A model generated the notes under the pieces. That model saw only the letters and a list, made by a program, of their open reading frames with translations. It did not search any database and was not told the origin of the DNA. A DNA stretch of 64,000 bases from Streptomyces phaeoluteigriseus (GTDB taxonomy: Bacteria > Actinomycetota > Actinomycetes > Streptomycetales > Streptomycetaceae), in assembly GCF_001896135.2 (NCBI RefSeq), contig NZ_MPOH02000016.1, positions 568,077 through 632,076 on the forward strand. Reading direction: 5' to 3'. The position numbers and the translations under genes were made by a program. Each line of letters starts with the position of its first letter. The first letter of the stretch is position 1. This document shows, piece by piece, positions 1 through 8,830 of this stretch.

Positions 1-564
1 TCGCGGATCCTGGACTTCACGGACCGGCGTACGGCCGTGCTGATGGCGGACGGGGCGGGAGCCGCCGTGATCGGGGAGGTCGAGCCGCCCCGTGGGTTCG
101 TCGACATGGAGCTGGCCAGCCGGGGCGAGGGCCACCGGCTGATCCGGGTCGAGGCGGGCGGCAGCCGGCTGCCCGCGTCCGAGCGGACCCTGCGGGAGGG
201 CTCGCACTTCTTCCGCATGGAGGGCCGCGCGGTGCGGGACTTCGTCCTGGAGAACCTGCCCGGCCTCGTCGAGACGCTGTGCCGGCGTGCAGGTGTGTCC
301 CGGGACCGCATCGACCACTTCGTGCCCCACCAGCCCAACGGGGTCATGCTCGCGCAGATCGTCGAGCGGTTGGGCCTGGCGGCCGCCATGACCCACCGGA
401 CCCTCGACCGGTACGGCAATCCCGGCAACGCCGCCGTCGCCGTGACGCTCGACACGGCGAACCGGCAGGGCCATCTCAACGACGGCGACATCGTGCTGCT
501 CGCGGGTTTCGGCGGCGGCATGTCGATGGGCGCCGGCCTCATCCGCTGGGGAGTGACAGCATGA
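1..564 (+). CDS. 3-oxoacyl-ACP synthase III (KAS III) family protein, 5' partial
   Basis: The reading frame is open from base 1, so the start and the N-terminal half, including the active-site Cys, lie outside the window; 187 residues remain. Visible are the second catalytic residue, His in VPHQPN, and the third, Asn in YGNPGNAA, both in the places expected for the thiolase-fold KAS III family. The family condenses an acyl-CoA with malonyl-ACP or transfers acyl groups. The stop overlaps the start of the next gene (ATGA at 561-564), so it is translationally coupled to the hydroxyacyl-CoA dehydrogenase. Inference: the pair makes or tailors a starter or extender for the nearby polyketide synthase. 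Substrate cannot be told from the sequence. Confidence 0.85.
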   Translation, partial: SRILDFTDRRTAVLMADGAGAAVIGEVEPPRGFVDMELASRGEGHRLIRVEAGGSRLPASERTLREGSHFFRMEGRAVRDFVLENLPGLVETLCRRAGVSRDRIDHFVPHQPNGVMLAQIVERLGLAAAMTHRTLDRYGNPGNAAVAVTLDTANRQGHLNDGDIVLLAGFGGGMSMGAGLIRWGVTA

Positions 565-1445
565 CCACGACTGTGCAGAGCGCGCCGGACATCCACCGGG
601 TGGGCGTCGTCGGCTGCGGCCAGATGGGCGCCGGCATCGCCGAGATCTGCGCGAAGGCCGGCCTGGACGTGACCGTGGTGGTCTCGCGGCCGGAGTCCGT
701 CGCCCCGGGACGTCGGCGCATCGAGGCGTCGCTCGACCGCGCGGTGGACAAGGAGAAGCTGACCGTGCAGCAACGGGACGCCGCCCTGGCCCGCATCACC
801 CTGACGGCGGACCTCGACGAGCTGGCCGACCGGCAGTTCGTCATCGAGTCCATCCGCGAGGACGAGAGCGCCAAGGTCGAGCTGTTCGCCCGCCTGGACG
901 CGATCGTCAAGGATCCGGAGGCGATCCTGGCCTCCAACACCTCTTCCCTGCCCATCATGCGGCTGGGCCGTTCCACCGGTCGCCCCCAACGGGTGGTGGG
1001 AGTCCACTTCTTCAGCCCCGTGCCGGTGCTGCCGCTGGTGGAGCTGACGGGGTCGCTGCTGACCGACGAGGAGGTCCGCGACCGCACCGAGCGCTTCGTG
1101 ACGGACGTGCTCGGCAAGCAGGTGATCCGTACCGAGGACCGGGCCGGGTTCGTCGTCAACGCCCTGCTGATCCCGTATCTGCTGGCCGCCGTCCGCATGG
1201 TGGAGTCGGGATTCGCCACGGCCGAGGTCATCGACCAGGCCATGCGGCTGGGCTGCTCCCACCCCATGGGCCCGCTGCGGCTCGCGGACCTCATCGGGCT
1301 GGATGTCGTCGCCTCGATCGCGGACTCGCTGTACGAGGAGTTCAAGGAACCGCTGTACGCACCGCCGTCGCTGCTCGTGCGCATGGTCGAGGGCGGCATG
1401 CTCGGGCGCAAGACGGCGCACGGCTTCTACTCGTATGCCGACTGA
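561..1445 (+). CDS. 3-hydroxyacyl-CoA (3-hydroxybutyryl-CoA) dehydrogenase
   Basis: 294-residue NAD(P)-dependent dehydrogenase of the HAD family, the usual size. The Rossmann motif GCGQMGAG sits at about residues 18-25, and the catalytic His is in VGVHFFSP, followed by the Glu-containing region and a C-terminal helical dimer domain with GFVVNALLIPYLL. It interconverts 3-oxoacyl-CoA and 3-hydroxyacyl-CoA in the cytoplasm. The ATG at 561 overlaps the stop of the KAS III gene, which fixes the start; longer in-frame upstream sequence is not coding. With the KAS III it could form and reduce an acetoacetyl- or longer 3-oxoacyl unit, but whether this feeds the polyketide synthase is inference from position only. 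Confidence 0.88.
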   Translation: MTTTVQSAPDIHRVGVVGCGQMGAGIAEICAKAGLDVTVVVSRPESVAPGRRRIEASLDRAVDKEKLTVQQRDAALARITLTADLDELADRQFVIESIREDESAKVELFARLDAIVKDPEAILASNTSSLPIMRLGRSTGRPQRVVGVHFFSPVPVLPLVELTGSLLTDEEVRDRTERFVTDVLGKQVIRTEDRAGFVVNALLIPYLLAAVRMVESGFATAEVIDQAMRLGCSHPMGPLRLADLIGLDVVASIADSLYEEFKEPLYAPPSLLVRMVEGGMLGRKTAHGFYSYAD

Positions 1446-1502
1446 CCGGGCCGGCGGTACCGGTCCTCACGTCCCTCGTCACAGTCTCCCGGAGGTTTCA
1501 GG

Positions 1503-2033
1503 ATGAGTTCCACGACCGCCTCGGAGGGCGCCGAGGCGCTCCGGGCGACACCGGCCGAGCTGCGCGAGGCCATGTCGCGGTTCGCGACCGGTGTCGTCGT
1601 GCTGAGCGTCGGCGGCGACCACATCCACGCGATGACGGCCAACGCCTTCAGCTCCGTCTCCCTCACCCCGCCCACCGTGCTGTGCTGCGTGTCCCACAGC
1701 GCGGTGATGCACAAGGCGATCACGGCCGAGCGGCGTTTCGGTGTGTCGGTCCTCAGCGCGGACCACGAGGGCCTGGCACGTCATTTCGCGGACCGGAACC
1801 GGCCGCTGGGCGCCGAGCAGTTCGACGGCGTCGACTGGGAGCCCGGCCCGCTGACGCGGGCACCGCTGCTGCGGGGCGCGCTGGCCTGGCTGGAGTGCGA
1901 GCTGTCCGAGTTCCACGACTCGGGGGACCACTCGATATTCATCGGGGACGTGGCCGGCGCGAGCAGCGGATCGACCGGGGCCGGACTGCTCTTCTTCGGT
2001 GGCCGGTTCGAGCACACCGTGTCCCGTCACTGA
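1503..2033 (+). CDS. flavin reductase (HpaC-like), component of two-component monooxygenase
   Basis: 176 residues matching the flavin reductase-like FMN-binding domain: MSRFATGVVVLS near the N-terminus, the TANAFSSVSLTPP loop, and the SHSAVMHKAI segment are typical of HpaC/HsaB-type NAD(P)H:flavin oxidoreductases. These supply reduced FMN or FAD to a separate monooxygenase. A strong ribosome site (GGAGG) lies just before the ATG. The likely partner is the acyl-CoA dehydrogenase-fold monooxygenase encoded convergently at 6428-7600; no other reduced-flavin user is visible in the window. Spacing from the upstream dehydrogenase is 57 bp, compatible with one operon. Confidence 0.85.
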   Translation: MSSTTASEGAEALRATPAELREAMSRFATGVVVLSVGGDHIHAMTANAFSSVSLTPPTVLCCVSHSAVMHKAITAERRFGVSVLSADHEGLARHFADRNRPLGAEQFDGVDWEPGPLTRAPLLRGALAWLECELSEFHDSGDHSIFIGDVAGASSGSTGAGLLFFGGRFEHTVSRH

Positions 2034-2060
2034 GTGACCGTCGCGGGGGGATGAGCAGCC

Positions 2061-2681
2061 ATGCCTACCGGAACCGAAGCCGGGGACAGCCTCGGCATGG
2101 TGGACGCGGCCGCCGCGGGGCGCTGGTTCTCCGAGGCCCTCACCGAGGGGTTGGCGCGGGCGACGGCACAACGCGACCACACCGCGGCCGACCACACCGA
2201 GACCGACCGCCGGCCCGCCGGGCGTACCGCCCCCGGCCGCCTTCCCGCCGACGGCCCCGACCCGCGGCGCACCGTCATCGACCCCCTGCCCGCCGGCCAA
2301 GGAGGGCCGCACACGAAGTCGGCCATCCCCTTCGCGACCGCCGTGCTGACTGCTTTCGAGGCGTCTCTCGCCCGCGCGCTCACCACGGCGGAACGCCGTG
2401 ACGGCACCCTGCGCCGGGCCCTCTCCCACGAGGCCCGCAGGGTGCTGCTCGGCGCGCTCGACGCCGGGCGGGGCACGGCGGGGCGCTCCGCCGTCCGAGG
2501 CGGCCGTACGAAACTGTCGGCCCGGCACCGGGCGCTGGTGTCGGCGCTGGTCCTGGAATGTCTGGTCCTCGTCCTCGCCGAACGCCCGCACCCGACGGAC
2601 GCCCCCGAGCACCTTCACTCCCTGGCACGCGAACTGGGCCGGTCCACGCGCGCGGCGCTGACGGGCAGCGGTCGTTCCTGA
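2061..2681 (+). CDS. hypothetical protein
   Basis: 206 residues of no family I recognise. The N-terminal 45 residues and the C-terminal 110 look alpha-helical and Ala/Leu/Arg rich, separated by a Pro/Arg/Asp/Gly-rich stretch at about 50-85 that is probably disordered. No signal peptide, membrane segment or catalytic motif is evident. It begins 28 bp after the flavin reductase with GGGGG upstream of the ATG, so it is probably the last gene of the first plus-strand operon. The GC-rich codon pattern is like its neighbours. It may be a cluster-specific protein of unknown role. Confidence 0.6.
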   Translation: MPTGTEAGDSLGMVDAAAAGRWFSEALTEGLARATAQRDHTAADHTETDRRPAGRTAPGRLPADGPDPRRTVIDPLPAGQGGPHTKSAIPFATAVLTAFEASLARALTTAERRDGTLRRALSHEARRVLLGALDAGRGTAGRSAVRGGRTKLSARHRALVSALVLECLVLVLAERPHPTDAPEHLHSLARELGRSTRAALTGSGRS

Positions 2682-3224
2682 GCCGGGGTGTCCCTCGATT
2701 ACCTGGCCGTTACCGCGCGATGGCAGTGGCCGAATTCCTCACCCGTAGGGTGGATTTCGGATCCTGCGGCGCGATGCGAGCCGGCGGGGTCGGCCCGTGT
2801 TCCCGCGCCCACCGGTGACGGACCGCGCACGGGCACCAACGGGGGAATCGAAGGGAGACAGGACAGCCATGGTCTCGAACTGCACGCCACGGGCTGCGAT
2901 CCAGCACCTCTGACAGCCCGCGCGGGCGGCGCGTCGCCGCCGCCCGGCCCAACGGTCCGTGTCCGACGCGCCGTTCGCCATGGCCGGAGCCCCGCCCTGC
3001 GCGGGTGGGGGCCGTCGCGACGTGTCCCGTACGGCCGGCCTTCGCGCGTCCGTCCCACGGTCCCCGCCCCGGTGACGCGCAACGTGCTGACGCGGATACC
3101 TCCCCCGCACGCGCGATGCCCCACACAGGTGCATCCGGCCGCGCCTCGCGTCGGGACACCCGTCGTCCACACAGCTCGCCACCTCTCCCCGTCGTCCTGG
3201 AACGGGGTCGTCAAGGAAGGCACC
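2682..3224 (+). other. 543-bp intergenic region and long leader of the amine oxidase gene
   Basis: No convincing gene on either strand. A direct repeat TGGCCG(T/A)(T/A) occurs at 2704 and 2727, followed by TAGGGT at 2746-2751 as a possible -10. A 14-codon open frame with a good ribosome site (AAGGGAG) runs from ATG 2869 to TGA 2913 (M-V-S-N-C-T-P-R-A-A-I-Q-H-L). The frame of the downstream amine oxidase is open back to 2688 but shows no recognisable domain, so it is treated as leader. Confidence 0.4.
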
Positions 3225-4661
3225 ATGAACGCTGCAGACAAGCTTCCCGGTTCCGGACCGAGGCATGCGGCCTCGCGCCGAACGATTCTCAAAGCCACCG
3301 GGGCCACCGCACTGGCGGCCGGAGTCGGTGCCGTCACGCTGAACACCGCCCGTGCCGACGGTCCCGAGGACGCGCCCACCGACGTCGTCGTCATCGGCGC
3401 GGGTTTCGCGGGTGCCACCGCCGCCCGGGAACTCACGGCCGGGGGACTGAGCGTGCGGGTCCTGGAGGCCCGTGACCGCATCGGCGGCCGCGTGTGGACC
3501 TCCTCGTTCGCCGGCGAGCAGGTCGAGATGGGCGGAACCTGGCTGGATCGCAAGCAGAAACACGTCTGGGCGGAGGTGGAGCGCTACGGCATGCGCATCG
3601 TCTCGGACGCCGCGCCGACCCGTGCCTTCGTGCCCGCGGCGAGCGGCTTTCGTGAGATGTCCCCCGCCGAGGTGTACGCCCGCCAGTCGGAACTGATCAC
3701 GCCGTTCTTCGAAGGCTCGCGCGACTACTTCCCCCGCCCCTACGAGCCGCTCCACCGCGCGGACCTGGTGCGTCCGGTCGACGCCCTGTCGATGCGCGAC
3801 CGGCTCGACCAGCTGCGGTACAGCGCGGACGACGAGCTGCTGGTCAGCAACACCGTCGGCGGGCTGACCGGTTCGGCGTCGACGGTCGGTCTCGCGTGCG
3901 TAGCCCACTGGTGGTCCCTGTCCGGCTGGAGCTTCGACGGCTACATGAGCGTGAACACCGACCGCCCGGAAGCGGGGTCGACCGCCCTGGTCAAGGCGAT
4001 CCTCGACGACTCCGGGGTCACGCCGGTGCTCCGCTCGCCGGTGGCGTCCGTCACGGACGACGGCCGCAAGGTGAAGGTGACCACGCGTGCCGGCAAGACG
4101 TACACCGCCCGTGCCGTGGTCGTCGCCGTGCCCGTGAACACGTGGAACACCATCGCCTTCGCCCCGGGGCTGCCCGCCGAGTACACCAGGCTGTCCACGG
4201 ACGGCCTGGGTGTACGGACCTCGCAGAAGTTCCTCATGCACGTGCGGGGCGCGGACCTCGGCCGCTTCTACGTGGAGGGCCCGGCAGGCGCGCCTCTGCT
4301 GAACGTGGTGCCCTTCAAGGAACGCGCGGACGGCAACATCATGGTCGGCTTCTCGGCCAGTCCCACCTTCGACCCGACCGACACCTCGGCCGTGCAGGCC
4401 GAGTTGCGCAAGGTCGTGCCCGGCATCGAGGTCGTGGCGGTGAAAGCACAGCACTGGGGCCGTGACCCGTACTCCCGTGGCGGCTGGGCGGTACGGCGGC
4501 CCGGGGTGCTGACCGGTCCGCTCAGGTCGGTCCAGCAGCCCCGGGGCCGGGTGGCGTTCGCCACCGGCGACATAGCCGACGGCTGGCACGGGTTCATGGA
4601 CGGTGCCATCGAGACCGGATTCACCGCGGCGGCCCAGGTGGCCGAAATCCTCGGCGGGTGA
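3225..4661 (+). CDS. flavin monoamine oxidase family protein, Tat-exported
   Basis: 478 residues. The N-terminus carries a twin-arginine signal (SRRTILK, residues 20-26) followed by a hydrophobic alanine-rich segment, so the protein is probably exported folded with its FAD. The dinucleotide motif VVIGAGFAGATAA (about 53-65), the ARDRIGGRVWT motif, the GGTWLD segment and the C-terminal FATGDIADGWHGFMDGAIETG motif are those of flavin-containing amine oxidases. It would oxidise an amine to an imine or aldehyde with oxygen. The start at ATG 3225 is chosen because AAGGAAGG lies just upstream and the Tat signal begins there. In a cluster with an aminotransferase and a reductive-release synthase, the polyketide amine is a plausible substrate (inference). 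Confidence 0.87.
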   Translation: MNAADKLPGSGPRHAASRRTILKATGATALAAGVGAVTLNTARADGPEDAPTDVVVIGAGFAGATAARELTAGGLSVRVLEARDRIGGRVWTSSFAGEQVEMGGTWLDRKQKHVWAEVERYGMRIVSDAAPTRAFVPAASGFREMSPAEVYARQSELITPFFEGSRDYFPRPYEPLHRADLVRPVDALSMRDRLDQLRYSADDELLVSNTVGGLTGSASTVGLACVAHWWSLSGWSFDGYMSVNTDRPEAGSTALVKAILDDSGVTPVLRSPVASVTDDGRKVKVTTRAGKTYTARAVVVAVPVNTWNTIAFAPGLPAEYTRLSTDGLGVRTSQKFLMHVRGADLGRFYVEGPAGAPLLNVVPFKERADGNIMVGFSASPTFDPTDTSAVQAELRKVVPGIEVVAVKAQHWGRDPYSRGGWAVRRPGVLTGPLRSVQQPRGRVAFATGDIADGWHGFMDGAIETGFTAAAQVAEILGG

Positions 4662-4664
4662 TCC

Positions 4665-4698
4665 GGGGCCGGTGCCGCCCTGACGGGCGGGCGGCCCC
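4665..4698 (+). terminator. GC-rich hairpin after amine oxidase gene
   Basis: GGGGCCG near the left end pairs with CGGCCCC at the right, with an inner GCCGCCC/GGGCGG stem and a short loop, beginning 4 bp after the TGA. No T-tract, as is usual in this genus. Confidence 0.5.
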
Positions 4699-4714
4699 TC
4701 TGATTACCGACGCG

Positions 4715-4745
4715 TGACTGTGCCCTGGGCCGTGCGCCCTAGCGT
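4715..4745 (+). promoter_or_regulatory. possible promoter of P450-ferredoxin operon
   Basis: TGACTG at 4715-4720 and TAGCGT at 4740-4745 resemble -35/-10 elements with a long 19-bp spacer, about 60 bp before the P450 ATG. Position between a terminator-like hairpin and the gene supports it; the spacing is poor. Confidence 0.3.
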
Positions 4746-4806
4746 GTTCACTGATTTTCGGTCGGCCCAGGCACATGTGTCCCCAACCCAGGCGAGAGGC
4801 TATTCC

Positions 4807-6030
4807 ATGACGGCACCAGCACCGCCCACCGAACTGTTCGGGTACGACTACTACCAGAACCCGTATCCCACTCTGGAATGGCTTCGCGAGAATTCTCCGA
4901 TGCACCCGTTCCGCTTTCCCGTCGGGGACATTCCGCTCTGGATCGCCACGCGCTTCGACGATGTGCAGCAGCTCCTGGGCGACCCTCGGTTCAGCACCAA
5001 CCCGGCCTGGGCGAGCAAGGAGTTCATCGACGGCGGAATGGCGGTGGGCAAGGGCACGGCGATCGAGCGGATCATCACGATGCTCGATCCGCCGGACCAC
5101 ACGCGCGTGCGCCGACTGGCGATGAGCACCTTCACACCGCGGCGCATCGCGCAGTGGGAGGAGCCGACCCACGCGGTGGTCGAGGCGGAGCTGGACCGCC
5201 TGGAGAAGCAGGACCAGCCGGATGTCATGGACTACGCGGGCGCGATCCCGGCGGCGCTGATGGGCAACATCCTCGGCTTCCCGCTCGACCGCTTCAACGA
5301 GATGATCCATGCCATCGAGCGCGCGTTCCACACCGATCCGGAGGACGCGGACGCCAATCGCCTCGCGTTCGAGGAGATCGCGGAGTACGGCCGCGGACTC
5401 ATCGCCCACAAGCGCCGCAACCCCTCGGACGATCTGGCGTCCGCGCTGATCGAGGCCCGGGACGGCGAGGACCGGCTCGACGAGACCGAACTCGTCGCCA
5501 TGATCGCCGTGTTGATCATGGCCGGCCTGGACACCACCCGGAACCTGATCGGGACGTCCGTCCTCTCCCTGCTGGAACGGCCCGACCAGCGCAGGCTGCT
5601 CCTGGAGCGTCCCGAGCTCAAGGACACGGCGGTGGAGGAGTTCCTGCGCTTCAACGGCGGTGTCGCGGTGGGCTTCTTCCGCTTCGCCAAGGAGGACCTG
5701 GAGTTCGCGGGGGTGTCACTGCCCGCGGGCTCTCCGGTGATACCCGCGGTCGGGTCGGCCAACAGGGATCCGCGCCGCTGGCCGGACGCCGACCGGCTCG
5801 ACATCACTCGTACCGGACCACGGCATGTGGGGCTCGGGCACGGCCTGCACAACTGTCTGGGAGCGGCGCTCGCCCGGCTGGAGGCGGCCGTCGCCATCCC
5901 CGCGATCATGCGGCGGTTTCCCCAGATGACCCTCGCGGTGCCCGTCGAGGAGCTGCGCTACGACGAGATGTGGCTGGTGCGCAGCATCAATTCGTTCCCG
6001 GTCCGTCTGCACGGCGACGGGAAGCGGTGA
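4807..6030 (+). CDS. cytochrome P450
   Basis: 407 residues, normal length for a soluble bacterial class I P450. The I-helix oxygen-activation motif is AGLDTT, the K-helix ExxR is in EEFLRF, and the heme-binding loop is GLGHGLHNCLG with the cysteine ligand; the usual first Phe of that loop is Val here. It inserts one oxygen atom into a C-H bond or double bond using electrons from a ferredoxin. The ATG at 4807 with GAGAGG upstream gives the typical N-terminus; the open frame extends back to 4714 without homology. The stop is followed within 26 bp by a ferredoxin gene. Inference: it oxidises the released polyketide or alkaloid. Confidence 0.95.
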   Translation: MTAPAPPTELFGYDYYQNPYPTLEWLRENSPMHPFRFPVGDIPLWIATRFDDVQQLLGDPRFSTNPAWASKEFIDGGMAVGKGTAIERIITMLDPPDHTRVRRLAMSTFTPRRIAQWEEPTHAVVEAELDRLEKQDQPDVMDYAGAIPAALMGNILGFPLDRFNEMIHAIERAFHTDPEDADANRLAFEEIAEYGRGLIAHKRRNPSDDLASALIEARDGEDRLDETELVAMIAVLIMAGLDTTRNLIGTSVLSLLERPDQRRLLLERPELKDTAVEEFLRFNGGVAVGFFRFAKEDLEFAGVSLPAGSPVIPAVGSANRDPRRWPDADRLDITRTGPRHVGLGHGLHNCLGAALARLEAAVAIPAIMRRFPQMTLAVPVEELRYDEMWLVRSINSFPVRLHGDGKR

Positions 6031-6056
6031 GCGACCACCCTTCGGAAGGGGTATCT

Positions 6057-6260
6057 GTGGCGGTACTGCGAGTCGATCCGAAGGCGTGTGTGGCATCGGG
6101 GCTGTGCGCCGCCATGCATCCCGCTCTCTTCCGGCTCACCGAGGAGGGCCTGGGCGAGCCGGTGCGGGGCGACCTCACCGAGGCCGACGACGTCGAGTCC
6201 GCCGAGGACGTCGCCGCCTGCTGCCCGGGCGCTGCCGTCGCCGTGCTGGATTCGGCCTGA
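6057..6260 (+). CDS. small ferredoxin (3Fe-4S type) for the P450
   Basis: 67 residues. Cluster ligands are in CVASGLC and in the C-terminal CCPGAA; the four-residue spacing with Ser/Gly in place of a further Cys fits the single-cluster 3Fe-4S ferredoxins that sit beside actinobacterial P450 genes. It passes electrons from a ferredoxin reductase (not in the window) to the P450. Start: GTG 6057 has a strong GGAAGGGG ribosome site 6 bp upstream and gives the usual N-terminus; an in-frame GTG at 6027 overlapping the P450 stop (GTGA) would add 10 residues and cannot be excluded. Confidence 0.88.
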   Translation: MAVLRVDPKACVASGLCAAMHPALFRLTEEGLGEPVRGDLTEADDVESAEDVAACCPGAAVAVLDSA

Positions 6261-6272
6261 GTGACGACACGG

Positions 6273-6303
6273 GACGCCCGTACCACCGCCTGGTACGGGC
6301 GTC
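6273..6303. terminator. strong bidirectional terminator hairpin
   Basis: A perfect 13-bp stem (GACGCCCGTACCA paired with TGGTACGGGCGTC) and a 5-base loop, 12 bp past the ferredoxin stop. An outer TGACGA/TCGTCA pair lengthens it. It lies between convergent genes (ferredoxin and monooxygenase) and probably serves both. Confidence 0.8.
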
Positions 6304-6427
6304 TCGTCATGCCGCGCACGGCGGGTACGGGCGGATCCGGGGTGCCTCGCGGCGGGTGCACGGCACATGGGTCGGCCTCCACGACGCGGTGTCGTGGAGC
6401 GACCCATCGCTGGTGCCCCGGCCGCTG

Positions 6428-7600
6428 TCAGAGGAACGGAGTGTTCGGCTCCAGTCCGAGCAGTACCCGCCCGTACACCTCCAGGTTGGCGTCGGGCGTC
6501 ATCATGGCGTGCATCGAGATGCCCTGCACGTCGCGGAAGAACCGCTGGATGGGCAGGCTGCGCTGGATCGCCGAGGCTCCGCTGGCGGTGAACAGCGCGT
6601 GGGTGGCCTCCTTGGCCAGCTGTACCGCGTAGCCGCAGGTGCCCCGCAGGGTGGCCCGCTCCTCGGGGGTGAGTTTCTCCCCGGCGTCGGCACGCCGCTG
6701 GACGAGGTCGGCCTGGCCGGCGAGCAGTGCCCGTGCCGCGGCGATCCGGGCGGCGGCGGTGGCCACCTGGACCTGGGTGAGGGGGTGTTCGGCCTGGTCC
6801 AGCCACGGGGTGTAGGAGATCGGCCGGTGCACCCGCTCGAGGAACAGTTCGTAGGCGCCTTGGGCCATGCCGATCAGGGTGGCGGTGGACTCCGCCATCA
6901 CGACGCTGATCAACCCGTAGTCCCGGCCCTCACCGGGTCCGGTGGGGCTGCCGCCGCCCGTGGTGAAGGCTTCCTCCATGTCGACGACGCGGTGTTCGGG
7001 GACGAAGACGTCGGTGGCGACGGTCGTCGAACTGCCGGTGCCGGCGGCCGCCATGGTGTGCCAGTCGTCCTCGAGGACGAGGTCGTCGATCGGCAGCACC
7101 GTCAGGGCCTGGCGCACCGAACCGTCGGGCAGTTGGAGGTTGGTGGCGGCCAGGTTCCAGTCGGCGCCGCGACAGCCGGTGGTGAACCTCCAGCGGCCGT
7201 TGAGGACGTAACCGCCCTCGGCCGGCACCAGCGTGCCGGACGGGGTGAAGCCGCCGGAGACCCGGGCGCTGCCGCCGGCGTACACCTCCTGCTGTGCCTG
7301 TTCGGAGAAGAGCCGGATCATCCAGGCTCCGGTGATCCAGCCCTCGCACACCCAGCCGGTGGATCCGCAGCCACGGGAAATCTCGAGGAGCAGGTCTATC
7401 TGCTGGGGTACGGAGAATTCGAGGCCGCCGAACCGCTTGGGTACACCGGTCCTGAAAACACCCGCCTTGGCCAGGACTTCGACGTTCTCGTCGGCGATCC
7501 AGCGGCGGTCCTCACCGTCCTTTCCGTTTTCCCGGAGTGTCGGCACCACTGCCCGCACCGCGTCGAGGACGGACGCGGCTTCGATATCCGTACGGGTCAT
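6428..7600 (-). CDS. flavin-dependent monooxygenase of acyl-CoA dehydrogenase fold
   Basis: 390 residues with the acyl-CoA dehydrogenase fold: N-terminal helical domain, a middle beta domain with GCRGADWNLAATN and the WHTMAAAGTGSSTT segment, and a C-terminal helical bundle ending in HAMMTPDANLEVYGRVLLG. The family resemblance is to two-component FMN/FAD hydroxylases (HsaA/HpaB-like group D) rather than to beta-oxidation enzymes; the usual catalytic Glu context of acyl-CoA dehydrogenases is not evident. Reduced flavin would come from the reductase at 1503-2033. Start ATG 7600 has GAGGAG 6 bp upstream; the frame opens at 7624. It lies 103 bp after the synthase in the same direction. Likely an oxidative tailoring step. 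Confidence 0.85.
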   Translation of the reverse strand: MTRTDIEAASVLDAVRAVVPTLRENGKDGEDRRWIADENVEVLAKAGVFRTGVPKRFGGLEFSVPQQIDLLLEISRGCGSTGWVCEGWITGAWMIRLFSEQAQQEVYAGGSARVSGGFTPSGTLVPAEGGYVLNGRWRFTTGCRGADWNLAATNLQLPDGSVRQALTVLPIDDLVLEDDWHTMAAAGTGSSTTVATDVFVPEHRVVDMEEAFTTGGGSPTGPGEGRDYGLISVVMAESTATLIGMAQGAYELFLERVHRPISYTPWLDQAEHPLTQVQVATAAARIAAARALLAGQADLVQRRADAGEKLTPEERATLRGTCGYAVQLAKEATHALFTASGASAIQRSLPIQRFFRDVQGISMHAMMTPDANLEVYGRVLLGLEPNTPFL

Positions 7601-7703
7601 GCTGTCTCCTCGTTTCGATGGCACCCGTGAGTTTTCCGGGCGGCACTCACGGGGCGGTAATTCGGCGTACCGGTCCGTTCCGTGCTCCGCCGCCCGGCGG
7701 GCG

Positions 7704-8830
7704 TCAGCCGTGTTCGGGGGCCGGGAAGTAGCCGCTGCGCGCGAAGAACTCGATGTAGGTGTCGAGGAGTTCGTCCAAGACGGGCGGGCAGTCGATTCCG
7801 GTGCCGGCGAGGGCGGTGGTCGTGCCGGTGGTGGACATCGCCGGGTAGAAGGACTCGCTGTCCTCGATGAGCAGTTCGACGGCGTCCAGCAGAGGGGCGA
7901 TGGCGTTGTCCGCGCCGGCCCTGATCAGGTCGAACCAGTCGGCCTGTGCCGTCTCGGTCACCTGGTAGCCGGCGGTGCGCAGCCGGCTCACGATCCGCTC
8001 CAGCGTCACGTGGCTGTCGTTGTAGAGATGGAAGGTGTCTCCCGCGGCGGACTCCGCCCGCGACAGGGCCACCAGGGCCGCGCTGGCGTAGTCGACCGGC
8101 ATCAGCCGGAACACGCCGGGCAGGTCCCGGGGGGCACAGCCCGCCTGGAGGATGCCCTTGACGGTCAGCCACACGAAGTCCCGGGTCTGGCATGCGCCGT
8201 TGGTCCGGTCTCCGGCGACCTGGTCGACGCGGTAGACGTTCACCGGCAGTCCCCGGTCGCGTGCGAGGTCGATGATCTGCTCGGCCACCCATTTGCTCTG
8301 CGTGTAGCCGTTGGGCAGCGCCCGGCCGGGTCCGGTCGGGTCGGTCACCTCCAGGGGCACGCCCCGGGTCACGGGCCCGGGGAAGACGCCGGTGGTCGAG
8401 ACGTGGTGCAGGGGCACGGTGCGGTGCCGGGCGGCGAGCCGCAGCAGTTCCCGCGTGCCGTCGACGTTCGCCGCGCGCAGCGTGGGGTACGGCTGGATCC
8501 AGTTGACCGCAGCCCCGGCGTGATAGACGGCGTCGACGGTGCGGGCGAGCCGGTCGAAGTGGTCCTCGTCGAGCCCGAGCCGGGGTGCGGCCAGGTCGCC
8601 CACGACGACGCGGAGCCGCTCGGGGTCGACCTCGTCCCAGATGCGGTACCACTCGAGGTTGGCCTTCAGGCGCCGCAGTCCCCCGTCCTCGTCGGCGGCC
8701 CGGACCAGGCAGTGCACGGTCGCCCCGGTCGTCGCCATGAGGTCGCGCAGCAGGAAGGCACCGAGGAAGCCGGTGGCGCCGGTCAGCAGCACCTCCCGCG
8801 GGTTCGGGGCGACGCGGACCACCTCGTCGG
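7704..8830 (-). other. PKS terminal thioester reductase domain (TD)
   Basis: About 365 residues of the extended short-chain dehydrogenase type found at the C-terminus of carboxylic acid reductases, NRPSs and some PKSs. Nucleotide-binding motif LLTGATGFLG, catalytic Tyr/Lys in YTQSKWVAE, and the STTGVFPG segment are visible. It releases the chain from the last ACP as an aldehyde with NAD(P)H. This is the known release mode of coelimycin- and cyclizidine-type polyketide alkaloids, in which an aminotransferase then acts on the aldehyde. Confidence 0.88.

Noticed and set aside
2688..3224. N-terminal extension of the amine oxidase
   Set aside because: The frame is open but Pro/Arg-rich without homology, and the Tat signal and ribosome site fix the start at 3225.
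6027..6056. Longer ferredoxin starting at GTG 6027
   Set aside because: The GTGA overlap with the P450 is attractive, but GTG 6057 has a much better ribosome site and the normal family N-terminus; left as an alternative.
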